Source of the DNA: Streptomyces caniferus
GTDB lineage: Bacteria > Actinomycetota > Actinomycetes > Streptomycetales > Streptomycetaceae
NCBI RefSeq assembly: GCF_009811555.1
Contig: NZ_BLIN01000005.1
Location: 3,915,501-3,979,500 of the forward strand
Direction of reading: 5' to 3'
DNA: 64,000 bases
In this document: one piece after another, positions 49,856 through 58,184 of the stretch
Layout of the letters: each line of letters begins with the position of its first letter
How positions within the stretch are numbered: the first letter of the stretch is position 1
Position numbers and translations under genes: made by a program
Notes under the pieces: model-generated
Database searches by the model: none
What the model was told of the DNA's origin: nothing
What the model saw: only the letters and a program-made list of their open reading frames with translations

Positions 49856-51058
49856 TCACCCGTACGTCCGCGCCACCGCCCGTGCCAGCCGCGGCGAGGC
49901 GAACTCCGTGCCGCACACGAAGCGCATCACCGGTCCGAACGAGGCGGCCGCCGGCAACCCCGTGAAGTACAGCCCCGGTACGGACGAGCCGAAGCCGGCG
50001 CCCAGCAGCGGCCCGCCGGCCCGCGTCACGATCCCGGTGCGCAGCCCCTGGCCCAGGAAGTCCAGTGCCGCCAGATCCATCCGGTACCCCGTCGCGGCCA
50101 GCACATGGTCGGCGGCGAGCTCCCCGCCCTGCCCGTCGGCGCCGCGCAGTGCCAGCACGGGCCGGCCGTCACGGACCGTGGCCCGTACGATCCGCCGCCC
50201 CTGCGTGACCTGCACCCGGCCGTGGAAACGGTCCCGCAGCCACCAGGCCCCCAGCGGACCGAGCACCCGCCGCACCAGATACCGCCGGGCGGGCACCGGC
50301 AGCCGCCGGAAGCCGCCCGCGTAGTGCGTCAGCGCGTGCAGCGACCAGGCGTTGCCGAACGGTGACGGCGGCCGCAGGCGGGGCTGGCGGTCCGGCGGCA
50401 CGCCGAAGCCCACGGCGGCGGAGCCGCGCGCCACCACCCGTACGGAGGCCGCGCCCGCCTCGGCGAGCAGCACCGCGCTCTCCAGTGCCGACTGCCCGGC
50501 GCCGATCACGACCACCTCGCGCCCGGCCAGCACGGACAGATCGTGGTGCTGCGAGCTGTGCGAGACCGGCCCGGTGGCGGACGGCCCGTCCGGGATGGCG
50601 GCGGCCAGTTCCGGCGGCAACTGCGCCAGCCCGCTCAGGCCGGTGGCCACGACCACCGCCCGCGCGCCGACCTGCTCCCCGCTGTCCAGCTTCAGCTCGA
50701 AGCCGTCGCCGCGCCGGTCGACCGAGACCACCCTGACCTGCTCCAGATCGGGGAGCGTTTGCTGCTGCACCCACTGCCCGTACCGGATGAACACCTCGAT
50801 GGGGACGATGTCCCAGTCCGAGGCGTAGGGCCCCTCCCCCGTCTTCGCGCAGAAGTCGCCGAGGGTGTGGCCGGGCCGCGGGACATCGATGCTGGAGGCG
50901 GCCGGCGTCGACTTGAGCAGCATGCCCGCGGGCATCTGCGTGCGCCAGCTCGCCATCGGCTGCCCGAAGACCCGCACCGGCAGGCCGCGCGCCCGTAGGT
51001 GCGCGGCCGTCGACACGCCGTACGGGCCGGCCCCGATGACCGCTACCGGAGTGCTCAC
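49856..51058 (-). CDS. FAD-dependent oxidoreductase, flavin monooxygenase-like
   Basis: A 400-residue flavoprotein from GTG 51056-51058 with GGGAGGG upstream. The FAD-binding motif VIGAGPYGVSTAAHL is at the N-terminus; a second dinucleotide motif VVVIGAGQSALESAVLL is near residue 185, preceded by HSSQHHDL as in FMO/Baeyer-Villiger-type enzymes; ATGYRMDL lies late, a sign of N-hydroxylating monooxygenases (lysine/ornithine type). It probably uses NADPH and oxygen to hydroxylate an amine or similar group. Its start overlaps the stop of the ATP-grasp gene (GTGA), so the two proteins act together. The substrate is unknown. Confidence 0.82.
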   Translation of the reverse strand: MSTPVAVIGAGPYGVSTAAHLRARGLPVRVFGQPMASWRTQMPAGMLLKSTPAASSIDVPRPGHTLGDFCAKTGEGPYASDWDIVPIEVFIRYGQWVQQQTLPDLEQVRVVSVDRRGDGFELKLDSGEQVGARAVVVATGLSGLAQLPPELAAAIPDGPSATGPVSHSSQHHDLSVLAGREVVVIGAGQSALESAVLLAEAGAASVRVVARGSAAVGFGVPPDRQPRLRPPSPFGNAWSLHALTHYAGGFRRLPVPARRYLVRRVLGPLGAWWLRDRFHGRVQVTQGRRIVRATVRDGRPVLALRGADGQGGELAADHVLAATGYRMDLAALDFLGQGLRTGIVTRAGGPLLGAGFGSSVPGLYFTGLPAAASFGPVMRFVCGTEFASPRLARAVARTYG

Positions 51059-52335
51059 TTCGGTCCCTCCCCTTGCCTGAGTGGTGCCTCGGTCCCTGCC
51101 CGGCGGCCCGCCCGCCGCAGCTGCATCAGATGCCTGGCGCCCGGCCCGACGGACCGCGCCAGCATCGTGAAGAACGGCAGCGGGTCGTCGCCCGCGAACC
51201 ACGCCAGCTCGGTGCCCGAGGCCCGCGCCGGCGCGTGCGGGGGGCGGGATCCGCTGCGCCGGTAGGCGAGCCGTGCGGGCAGATCGACGTTCTCGACGAC
51301 GAAGCGGCGGCCGGCGTGCTGCGGCCCCCCGGGGACGGTGCGCCCGGTGAGTTCCAGATGCTGGGCGCGGACGACGTCCACTCCGGCCGCGTTCTCGAAG
51401 AGCCGGAACTGAGCCCCCATCCGGGGATTGAAATCCAGCAGCTTGTACCGGCCGTCGCGGCGGTCGAACCGCCAGTCCAGATCGGCGATGCCGGTGAAGC
51501 CGATGCGGTGGACGAACTCCGCCGACATTTTGGCGAGTTCCGGGTTGTCGACCACATACGCACAGGCCGTCATGCCGGCGTGCGGCGGCCAGGAGCGCAC
51601 CTTCACTCCGGTGAACAGCGCGAGCGGCGCCCGGTCCGCGCCGAAGCAGGCGTGCACGATCCAGTCCTCTGCCTGCTCCCGCGGCAGGTACTCCTGGAGG
51701 ATCACGCCCGGCCGCGGGCCCCAGTCCCGGGCCAGATCCAGCAACTGCTCCGGCCCCCCTATCCGGGTCGTCCCGGTGACGGCGGGCCGTCTGCGCCGGA
51801 CGAACGCCTCACGGTTCTTCGCCACCACCGGGAAGCGCGCCCGCCCGGCGTACGCCTCGATGTCCGCGTACGAGCCCGGGAAGACGGCGGCCGGCGAGGG
51901 CACCCCATGGGCGACGCACAGCTCGTGCAGGCCCTGTTTGCTGGCCAGCCGCCGCGGCAGGCCGGGGGCGACGCGGGGAAAGAGGAACGATCCGGCGAGC
52001 GCCTCGGCATGCTCGGCTATCAGCACCGCCGCCTCCTCGTCGGTGGGGAGCAGCAGCGTCGGCCGCCCGATCCGCCGGCCGATCCGCAGCAGCCCCGTCA
52101 CCAGCCGGTCCGGCTCCTCCCGCCCCGTGGTCGGCCAGACGAAGCGGCCGCGGAGGTAGCGGGAGAGGGCCGCCGGTGTGAAGCGGTCCTCCGTCACGGC
52201 GTACATGGGCACACCGAGCCGCCCCAGGCTGCGGATCGCCCCCACACCGCCGTGGTGCAGGGGATAAGCCCCGATCTTCACGATCAGCCCCGGAACGCTC
52301 CGGTCGACCGCGAGCCGTGCGCCACTGCGAGCCAC
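51055..52335 (-). CDS. ATP-grasp domain carboxylate-amine ligase-like protein
   Basis: A 426-residue protein from GTG 52333-52335 behind GGGGGG. The pre-ATP-grasp region ends LLPTDEEAAVLIAEH. The ATP-grasp fold has FPVVAKNREAF (phosphate loop lysine), VILQEYLPREQAEDWIVHACFG and the metal-binding end GIADLDWRFD...LLDFNPRMG, where Asp and Asn take the usual Glu/Asn roles. Such enzymes activate a carboxylate as acyl phosphate and join it to an amine or thiol. With the coupled flavoprotein it may modify a small molecule or amino acid derivative. A promoter candidate lies at 52383-52412. The function is not established. Confidence 0.8.
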   Translation of the reverse strand: MARSGARLAVDRSVPGLIVKIGAYPLHHGGVGAIRSLGRLGVPMYAVTEDRFTPAALSRYLRGRFVWPTTGREEPDRLVTGLLRIGRRIGRPTLLLPTDEEAAVLIAEHAEALAGSFLFPRVAPGLPRRLASKQGLHELCVAHGVPSPAAVFPGSYADIEAYAGRARFPVVAKNREAFVRRRRPAVTGTTRIGGPEQLLDLARDWGPRPGVILQEYLPREQAEDWIVHACFGADRAPLALFTGVKVRSWPPHAGMTACAYVVDNPELAKMSAEFVHRIGFTGIADLDWRFDRRDGRYKLLDFNPRMGAQFRLFENAAGVDVVRAQHLELTGRTVPGGPQHAGRRFVVENVDLPARLAYRRSGSRPPHAPARASGTELAWFAGDDPLPFFTMLARSVGPGARHLMQLRRAGRRAGTEAPLRQGEGPK

Positions 52336-52382
52336 GTGTCCCCCCAACGGAAACGTCCCACCCCGGCCCGTGCCAGGAAAGG

Positions 52383-52412
52383 AAGCTAGGCCCGAATTGC
52401 GCAGTGCAGCAA
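52383..52412 (-). promoter_or_regulatory. candidate promoter of the ATP-grasp/FAD operon
   Basis: On the minus strand TTGCTG (52407-52412) and TAGCTT (52383-52388) are 18 bases apart, about 48 bases before the GTG start of the ATP-grasp gene. It lies in the 285-base divergent gap shared with fahA, for which no clear promoter was seen. Confidence 0.5.
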
Positions 52413-52620
52413 GGCTTTTCCGGACATTGCCGATGCTTGGGGGCGCAACATACGGCGCACCCGCCGTCCAAATCCGTACGCATCCACGCCCTCGCGCCCC
52501 ATGACCGTCCCGTAGGCCACCGCCCGGCCGTACGCTGATCAACGGCACCGCCGGCCCGCGGGTCACCAGGCCCGGCCCGCCCGGCCGCCCACCGGCGACG
52601 ACGAACGCGAGGAGCTGTCC

Positions 52621-53823
52621 ATGCCCGAGCAGAGCCCGTTCGACCTGGCGGAAGGCGATCCCTTCGGCCCGCACAACCTGCCCTACGGCGTCTTCAGCAC
52701 CGCCGACGCGCCCGGACAGCGCCGCATCGGCGTCCGCTACGGCGACCAGGTCCTCGATCTGAGCGCCCTGCCCAGCGCGCTGCCCGCGGCCATCCATCCG
52801 CACGCCGAGCTGCTCGCGGCCCCCACCCTCAACCCGCTGCTGGCCGCCGGCCGCCCCGTCTGGCAGCAGATCCGGGCGGCCGTCCGCACCGCCGTGACCG
52901 ACCCGGCCCACCGCGACGAGGTGGCGCCGCTGTTCCACCCGCTCGCCGGCGTCACGCTGCACCTCCCCTTCGAGGTCGCCGACTACGTCGACTTCTACGC
53001 CAGCGAGCACCACGCCACCAACGTCGGCCGGATCTTCCGCCCGGACGCCGAGGCGCTGACCCCCAACTGGAAGCACCTGCCGATCGGTTACCACGGCCGG
53101 GCGGGCACCGTCGTCGTCAGCGGCACCCCGGTCGTACGGCCGCACGGCCAGCGCAAGGCCCCCACGGACGAGGTGCCGGCCTTCGGCCCCTCCCTCCGCC
53201 TCGACATCGAGGCCGAGGTCGGCTTCGTCGTCGGCACGCCCTCCACGCTGCACGAATCCGTCCCGCAGGAAGCCTTCCGCGACCACGTCTTCGGCGTCTG
53301 CCTCCTCAACGACTGGTCCGCACGCGACATCCAGGCCTGGGAGTACGTGCCGCTCGGCCCCTTCCTGGGCAAGTCCTTCGCCACCTCCGTCTCCGCCTGG
53401 ATCACCCCGCTCGACGCCCTCGACGAGGCCCGGACGGCGCCGCCCGCCCGGGACGTCCCGCTGCTGCCCTACCTCGACGACGCGGACACGGAGCCGGGCG
53501 GCATCGACCTCCGCATCGAGGTGCGCATCAACGGCGAGACCGTCTCCCGGCCGCCGTTCTCCGCCATGTACTGGACGGCCGCCCAGCAGCTCGCCCATAT
53601 GACCGTCAACGGCGCCTCGCTGCGCACCGGCGATCTCTTCGCCTCCGGCACCGTCTCCGGCCCCGACCCCGACCAGCTCGGCTGTCTGCTGGAGCTCACC
53701 CAGGGCAAGGGCCCCTACCTCCAGGACGGCGACGAGGTCACCCTCACCGCCTGGGCGCCCGGCCCCGAGGGCGCCCGGATCGGCCTGGGCGAGGTCACCG
53801 GCCGCATCCTGCCCGCGGGATGA
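52621..53823 (+). CDS. fahA: fumarylacetoacetase
   Basis: A 400-residue enzyme that splits 4-fumarylacetoacetate to fumarate and acetoacetate, the last step of tyrosine and phenylalanine breakdown via homogentisate. It starts at ATG 52621 with GAGGAG in front. The N-terminal SH3-like domain is followed by the catalytic domain with YVDFYASEHHATNVGRIFRP (His general base, in part), PIGYHGRAGTVV, the metal-binding EAEVGFVVG acidic residues and LLNDWSARDIQAWEY. Full-length for the family. It stands apart from other tyrosine catabolic genes here. Confidence 0.95.
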   Translation: MPEQSPFDLAEGDPFGPHNLPYGVFSTADAPGQRRIGVRYGDQVLDLSALPSALPAAIHPHAELLAAPTLNPLLAAGRPVWQQIRAAVRTAVTDPAHRDEVAPLFHPLAGVTLHLPFEVADYVDFYASEHHATNVGRIFRPDAEALTPNWKHLPIGYHGRAGTVVVSGTPVVRPHGQRKAPTDEVPAFGPSLRLDIEAEVGFVVGTPSTLHESVPQEAFRDHVFGVCLLNDWSARDIQAWEYVPLGPFLGKSFATSVSAWITPLDALDEARTAPPARDVPLLPYLDDADTEPGGIDLRIEVRINGETVSRPPFSAMYWTAAQQLAHMTVNGASLRTGDLFASGTVSGPDPDQLGCLLELTQGKGPYLQDGDEVTLTAWAPGPEGARIGLGEVTGRILPAG

Positions 53824-54239
53824 CCGCCGCGCCGCTCGTCCTCCTGGAGGAGCGGCTGCTGCTCGCCCTCGGCCCGCTCCGCGGCCGGCCGTGCACCACA
53901 TCGCGCACCTGCGGTACGGGCCGGCCGGCTGCTCGCGGCGCCGGCCGCGGCGACCGGCCTGGACCGAGGCTCCTGCCGGGCCGCGAGTACCGCGCGGTGC
54001 GGCGCGAGACGAAGCGGTGGGCGCGGGAGATCTGGACGGTGCGGGCGGTGGAGCGGGCGGTACGGCAGGACAAGGAGGCGGGGGCGAACGCCGCCTCCGG
54101 CTGCGCCGGGCCGGGATGCCGTGAATATCCCCGTTCACCCCCTCATGTCCGCCCCTACGTCACAGCCCCACACCAAGTCCGTACCGGGGCCGCCGCAATC
54201 CGGGCGACGGTTCGGACGGCTGTCCGGGGCCGCTGCTAG
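53820..54239 (+). pseudogene. possible remnant of a GPP34-like gene
   Basis: An ATG overlaps the fahA stop (ATGA) and opens a 139-codon frame. Its N-terminus (LVLLEERLLLALGPLRGRP) and a later helix (REYRAVRRETKRWAREIWTVRAVERAVRQD, in part) recall the two ends of GPP34/Golgi phosphoprotein 3-like proteins, which have about 200-230 residues. The middle is unlike any protein and appears frame-disrupted or deleted, and the last 40 codons run into non-coding sequence. Either a decayed gene or a chance open frame; the match is from memory of the family pattern and weak. Confidence 0.3.
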
Positions 54240-54276
54240 CCTCACGTGTCCCTGACCCACAACGGAGGAGACGTAC

Positions 54277-54762
54277 GTGCGCAAGGCAGCGCAGATCGCC
54301 GGGGCGGCAGCCATCGCCGCGATGCTGCTCAGCGGTTGCGGAAGCAGCGGCGACACCGGCACCGACAGCAAGCCGAGCAAGTCGCCGGACGCCGCGCCGT
54401 CGACTCCGGGAGACCCCGACAAGCCCGCGGGCGCCGGCGCGGTCGAGGGCGCCTGGAAGGCCGGTTCGGCCGGCAGTCCGCAGGTCCTCGTGATCAGCAA
54501 GGGCACCGTCGCCTTCAGCAACGGGCACAAGGCGGCCTGCCTCGGCAAGGTCCAGGAGATGGCCGGGATGACCATGGCCGCTCTCAAGTGCACCGACGGG
54601 GACACCACCCGCACCATGGGCACCCTCAAGCCCGGCGCGGACGGCAAGACCCTGACCGTCGACTGGAAGAACGGCCCCACCGAGAAGTACACCAAGTCCA
54701 GCGACGGCAGCGTGAAGATCCCCGACATGCCGCAGCTGCCGAGCGGTATCCCCAAGAGCTGA
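54277..54762 (+). CDS. small putative lipoprotein
   Basis: A 161-residue predicted lipoprotein from GTG 54277 with GGAGG upstream. The signal sequence ends in the lipobox LLSGC with the lipid-bearing Cys21; a Ser/Pro/Asp/Lys-rich linker runs to about residue 55. The remaining domain is about 100 residues and has two cysteines (in KAACLGKV and LKCTDG) that could form a disulfide. I do not recognise a named family. It is convergent with nuoN and ends at a bidirectional terminator. Confidence 0.82.
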   Translation: MRKAAQIAGAAAIAAMLLSGCGSSGDTGTDSKPSKSPDAAPSTPGDPDKPAGAGAVEGAWKAGSAGSPQVLVISKGTVAFSNGHKAACLGKVQEMAGMTMAALKCTDGDTTRTMGTLKPGADGKTLTVDWKNGPTEKYTKSSDGSVKIPDMPQLPSGIPKS

Positions 54763-54780
54763 CCGCCCGCCGTACGACGG

Positions 54781-54825
54781 ACGGCCGCCGCCCGGAACCC
54801 CCCGAGGGCTCCGGGCGGCGGCCGT
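54781..54825. terminator. bidirectional terminator between lipoprotein gene and nuoN
   Basis: A perfect 16-base stem, 54781-54796 with 54810-54825, around a 13-base loop, between two convergent genes. It ends the main nuo operon on the minus strand. Confidence 0.8.
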
Positions 54826-54846
54826 TGTCCGCGGCGCCGCAGGATC

Positions 54847-56499
54847 TCAGCGCACGAACACCCCGGCCTGACCCGCCAGATCGAGGAAGTACTGCGGCGC
54901 CAGGCCGAGCACCAGCGTGGCCGCGACGCCGACGGCGATGGCCGTGGTCGTCAGCGGGCTGGGCACCGCGACGGTCGGGCCGTCCGCCTTGGGCTCGTTG
55001 AAGAACATCAGCACGATGACGCGGATGTAGAAGAACGCGGCGATGGCCGACGAGAGCACACCGATGACCACCAGCCAGCCCGCGCCGCTCTGCGCCGCCG
55101 CCTTGAAGACCGCGAACTTTCCGGCGAATCCGGAGGTCAGCGGGATGCCGGCGAAGGCCAGCAGGAAGACCGCGAAGACCGCGGCCACCAGCGGCGAACG
55201 CCGGCCGAGCCCGGCCCACTTGGACAGCGTGGTGGCCTCACCGCCCGCGTCCCGCACCAGGGTGACCACGGCGAAGGCGCCGAGCGTCACGAAGGAGTAG
55301 GCGCCGAGGTAGAAGAGCACCGAGGAGATGCCGTCCTTGCTGGTGGCGATGACACCGGCGAGGATGAAGCCGGCGTGGGCGATGGAGGAGTAGGCCAGCA
55401 GCCGCTTGATGTCGGTCTGGGTGATGGCGACGATCGCGCCGCCCAGCATCGTGATGATCGCGACGCCCCACATCACCGGCTGCCAGTCCCAGCGCAGGCC
55501 CGGCAGGGCGACGTACAGCAGACGCAGCAGCGCGCCGAAGGCCGCGACCTTGGTGGCGGCCGCCATGAAGCCGGTGACCGGGGTCGGGGCACCTTGGTAG
55601 ACGTCCGGGGTCCACATGTGGAACGGGACCGCGCCGACCTTGAACAGCAACCCCATCAGCACCAGCGCCGCCCCGATCAGCAGCAGCGCGTCGTTGCCCA
55701 TCGTGCCCGCCAGCGCCGGATCGATCTGCTTGGCACCGTCCGAGACCACCTCGGCGATCCCGGCGTACCCGACCGTGCCCGCATAGCCGTACAGCAGGGC
55801 CACGCCGAACAGCAGGAAGGCCGACGAGAAGGCGCCGAGGAGGAAGTACTTCACCGCGGCCTCCTGCGACAGCAGCCGCTGGCGGCGGGCCAGCGCACAC
55901 AGGATGTACAGCGGGAGGGAGAACACCTCCAGTGCGATGAAGAGCGTCAGCAGATCATTGGCCGCCGGGAAGACCAGCATGCCGCCGACCGCGAAGAGCA
56001 GGATCGGGAAGACCTCGGTGGTGGTGAACCCCGCCTTCACCGCGGCCTGTTCGGCGGCGCCGCCGGGGACGGCCGCGGCCTGGGCGGCGAAGGAGTCCAC
56101 ACGGTTGCCGTGCGCCGCAGGGTCGAGCCGGCGTTCGGCGAAGGTGAAGACGGCGACCAGGGACACCAGCAGGATCGTGCCCTGCAGGAACAGGGCCGGG
56201 CCGTCGACGGCGATGGCGCCCATGGCGGCGATGTGCGCCTTGGACGAGCCGAAGCCGCCGGCCGCCAGGCCGATCACCGCGGCGAAACCGGCGGCCAGCG
56301 CCACCACGGTCAGCAGCAGTTGGGAGGAGTAGCGGTGACGGCGCGGCACGAATCCCTCGATGAGGATGCCGATCACCGCCGCACCGAGGACGATCAGCGT
56401 CGGCGACAGCTGCGCGTACTCGATGTGCGGCGCCGGAATCTTGCCCGGTGCGCCGTGCGCCACCGTCCACAGGCTGTGGACACTTGCCACGGAACTCAC
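54847..56499 (-). CDS. nuoN: NADH-quinone oxidoreductase subunit N
   Basis: A 550-residue proton-pumping membrane subunit and the last gene of the main complex I operon. GTG 56497-56499 overlaps the nuoM stop by four bases and has GGGAGG at eight bases. Conserved parts: LSQEAAVKYFLLGAFSSAFLLFG (in part), PFHMWTPDVYQGAPTPVTGFM (in part) and RLLAYSSIAHAGFILAGV, carrying the channel lysines. It is clearly diverged from NuoN2, so the two are not a recent duplication. Confidence 0.96.
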   Translation of the reverse strand: MSSVASVHSLWTVAHGAPGKIPAPHIEYAQLSPTLIVLGAAVIGILIEGFVPRRHRYSSQLLLTVVALAAGFAAVIGLAAGGFGSSKAHIAAMGAIAVDGPALFLQGTILLVSLVAVFTFAERRLDPAAHGNRVDSFAAQAAAVPGGAAEQAAVKAGFTTTEVFPILLFAVGGMLVFPAANDLLTLFIALEVFSLPLYILCALARRQRLLSQEAAVKYFLLGAFSSAFLLFGVALLYGYAGTVGYAGIAEVVSDGAKQIDPALAGTMGNDALLLIGAALVLMGLLFKVGAVPFHMWTPDVYQGAPTPVTGFMAAATKVAAFGALLRLLYVALPGLRWDWQPVMWGVAIITMLGGAIVAITQTDIKRLLAYSSIAHAGFILAGVIATSKDGISSVLFYLGAYSFVTLGAFAVVTLVRDAGGEATTLSKWAGLGRRSPLVAAVFAVFLLAFAGIPLTSGFAGKFAVFKAAAQSGAGWLVVIGVLSSAIAAFFYIRVIVLMFFNEPKADGPTVAVPSPLTTTAIAVGVAATLVLGLAPQYFLDLAGQAGVFVR

Positions 56500-58181
56500 T
56501 TCGCGGCCTCCCGGTCTTGATCCTGCACGGCCTGGCCGGCCCGGCCTCCACCGGGCACGGCATCCACCTGCACAGTGGGCTTGGGGTCCTTCTTGTCCAC
56601 GACGGACAGGGTGTGGTCGACCGCCGGGTTGACCAGGTCGGTGAGCGGCTTGGGATACACCCCGAGGAACAGCAGGAGCACGACCAGCGGCGCCACCACC
56701 ACCAGCTCCCGCACCCGGAGGTCCGGCATGCTCCTGACCTCGGGCTTCACCGGACCGGTCATCGTCCGCTGGTAGAGGACGAGGACGTACAGCGCGGCGA
56801 GGACGATGCCGAGGGTGGCGATGATGCCGATCACCGGATAGCGGCTGAACGTGCCCACCAGGACCAGGAATTCGCTGACGAACGGCGCCAGGCCGGGCAG
56901 CGAGAGGGTGGCCAGACCGCCGATGAGGAAGGTGCCGGCGAGGACCGGGGCGACCTTCTGGACGCCGCCGTAGTCCGCGATGAGCCGGGAGCCGCGGCGG
57001 CTGATCAGGAAGCCGGCGACCAGCATCAGCGCGGCGGTGGAGATGCCGTGGTTGACCATGTAGAGCGTCGCGCCGCTCTGGCCCTGGGACGTCATCGCGA
57101 AGATGCCCAGGATGATGAAGCCGAAGTGGGAGATCGAGGCGTAGGCGATCAGACGCTTGATGTCCTGCTGGGCGACCGCCAGCAGCGCGCCGTACAGCAC
57201 GCTGATCAGCGCGAGGACGAGGATGACCGGGGTGGCCCAGCTGCTGGCCTCGGGGAAGAGCTGGAGGCAGAAGCGGAGCATCGCGAACGTGCCGACCTTG
57301 TCGACCACCGCGGTGATCAGCACCGCGACCGGTGACGTCGACTCGCCCATCGCGCCCGGCAGCCAGGTGTGCAGCGGCCACAGCGGCGCCTTCACCGCGA
57401 AGGCGAAGAAGAAGCCGAGGAAGAGCAGCCGTTCGGTGCCGGTGGCGATGTCCAGCTTGCCGGCCGCCCGCGCCTCGACGATCTGCTGCAGCGAGAAGGT
57501 GCCGGTGCCGAGCTGGTCGGCGGTGACGGCGTAGAGCCCGATCACCGCGGCCAGCATGATCAGTCCGCCGAGGAGGTTGTAGAGCAGGAACTTCACCGCG
57601 GCGGACGACCGCCGGTTCGCGGACCGCTCCTCGCCGTCCCCGCCCGCCCGGTCCCCGAAGCCGCCGATGAGGAAGTACATCGGGATCAGCATGGCTTCGA
57701 AGAAGAGGTAGAAGAGGAAGACGTCGGTGGCCTCGAAGGAGAGCACCACCATCGCCTCGACGGCCAGGACCAGCGCGAAGAAGCCCTGGGTGGGCCGCCA
57801 GCTGTAGCGGCGGGGCGTGCCCGTGGCGGAGCCACTGTCGGACGCTGTCTCCAGGGGGTCGGCGTCATGCCAGCCGGCCAGGATGATGAAGGGGATCAGC
57901 AGGGTGGTCAGCGCGATCAGGGCGACCGCGATGCCGTCCACGCCGAGTTCGTAGCGGACGCCGAAGTCGCTGATCCAGGCGTGCGACTCGGTGAGCTGGA
58001 AGGGGCCCTTGGCGCCGGGGTCGAAGCGGAACGCGACCACCAGCGCCAGCGCGAAGGTGCCCAGCGAGAACAGCAGCGCGAGCCATTTGGCCGCGGTGCG
58101 CTTGGCGGCGGGCAGCGCGGCGGTGGCGATCGCACCGAGCGCCGGCACCACGGCCACCGCCGTCAGCAGGGGAAACGACAT
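56496..58181 (-). CDS. nuoM: NADH-quinone oxidoreductase subunit M
   Basis: A 561-residue antiporter-like membrane subunit with about 14 helices. The essential glutamate is in FYLFFEAMLIPMYFLIGG; PLHTWLPGAMGESTSPVAVL and RLIAYASISHFGFIILGI are the other core motifs. The C-terminal 35 residues are a hydrophilic Pro/Asp/Lys-rich tail. Only three bases separate it from nuoL. Confidence 0.96.
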   Translation of the reverse strand: MSFPLLTAVAVVPALGAIATAALPAAKRTAAKWLALLFSLGTFALALVVAFRFDPGAKGPFQLTESHAWISDFGVRYELGVDGIAVALIALTTLLIPFIILAGWHDADPLETASDSGSATGTPRRYSWRPTQGFFALVLAVEAMVVLSFEATDVFLFYLFFEAMLIPMYFLIGGFGDRAGGDGEERSANRRSSAAVKFLLYNLLGGLIMLAAVIGLYAVTADQLGTGTFSLQQIVEARAAGKLDIATGTERLLFLGFFFAFAVKAPLWPLHTWLPGAMGESTSPVAVLITAVVDKVGTFAMLRFCLQLFPEASSWATPVILVLALISVLYGALLAVAQQDIKRLIAYASISHFGFIILGIFAMTSQGQSGATLYMVNHGISTAALMLVAGFLISRRGSRLIADYGGVQKVAPVLAGTFLIGGLATLSLPGLAPFVSEFLVLVGTFSRYPVIGIIATLGIVLAALYVLVLYQRTMTGPVKPEVRSMPDLRVRELVVVAPLVVLLLFLGVYPKPLTDLVNPAVDHTLSVVDKKDPKPTVQVDAVPGGGRAGQAVQDQDREAAK

Positions 58182-58184
58182 GGC

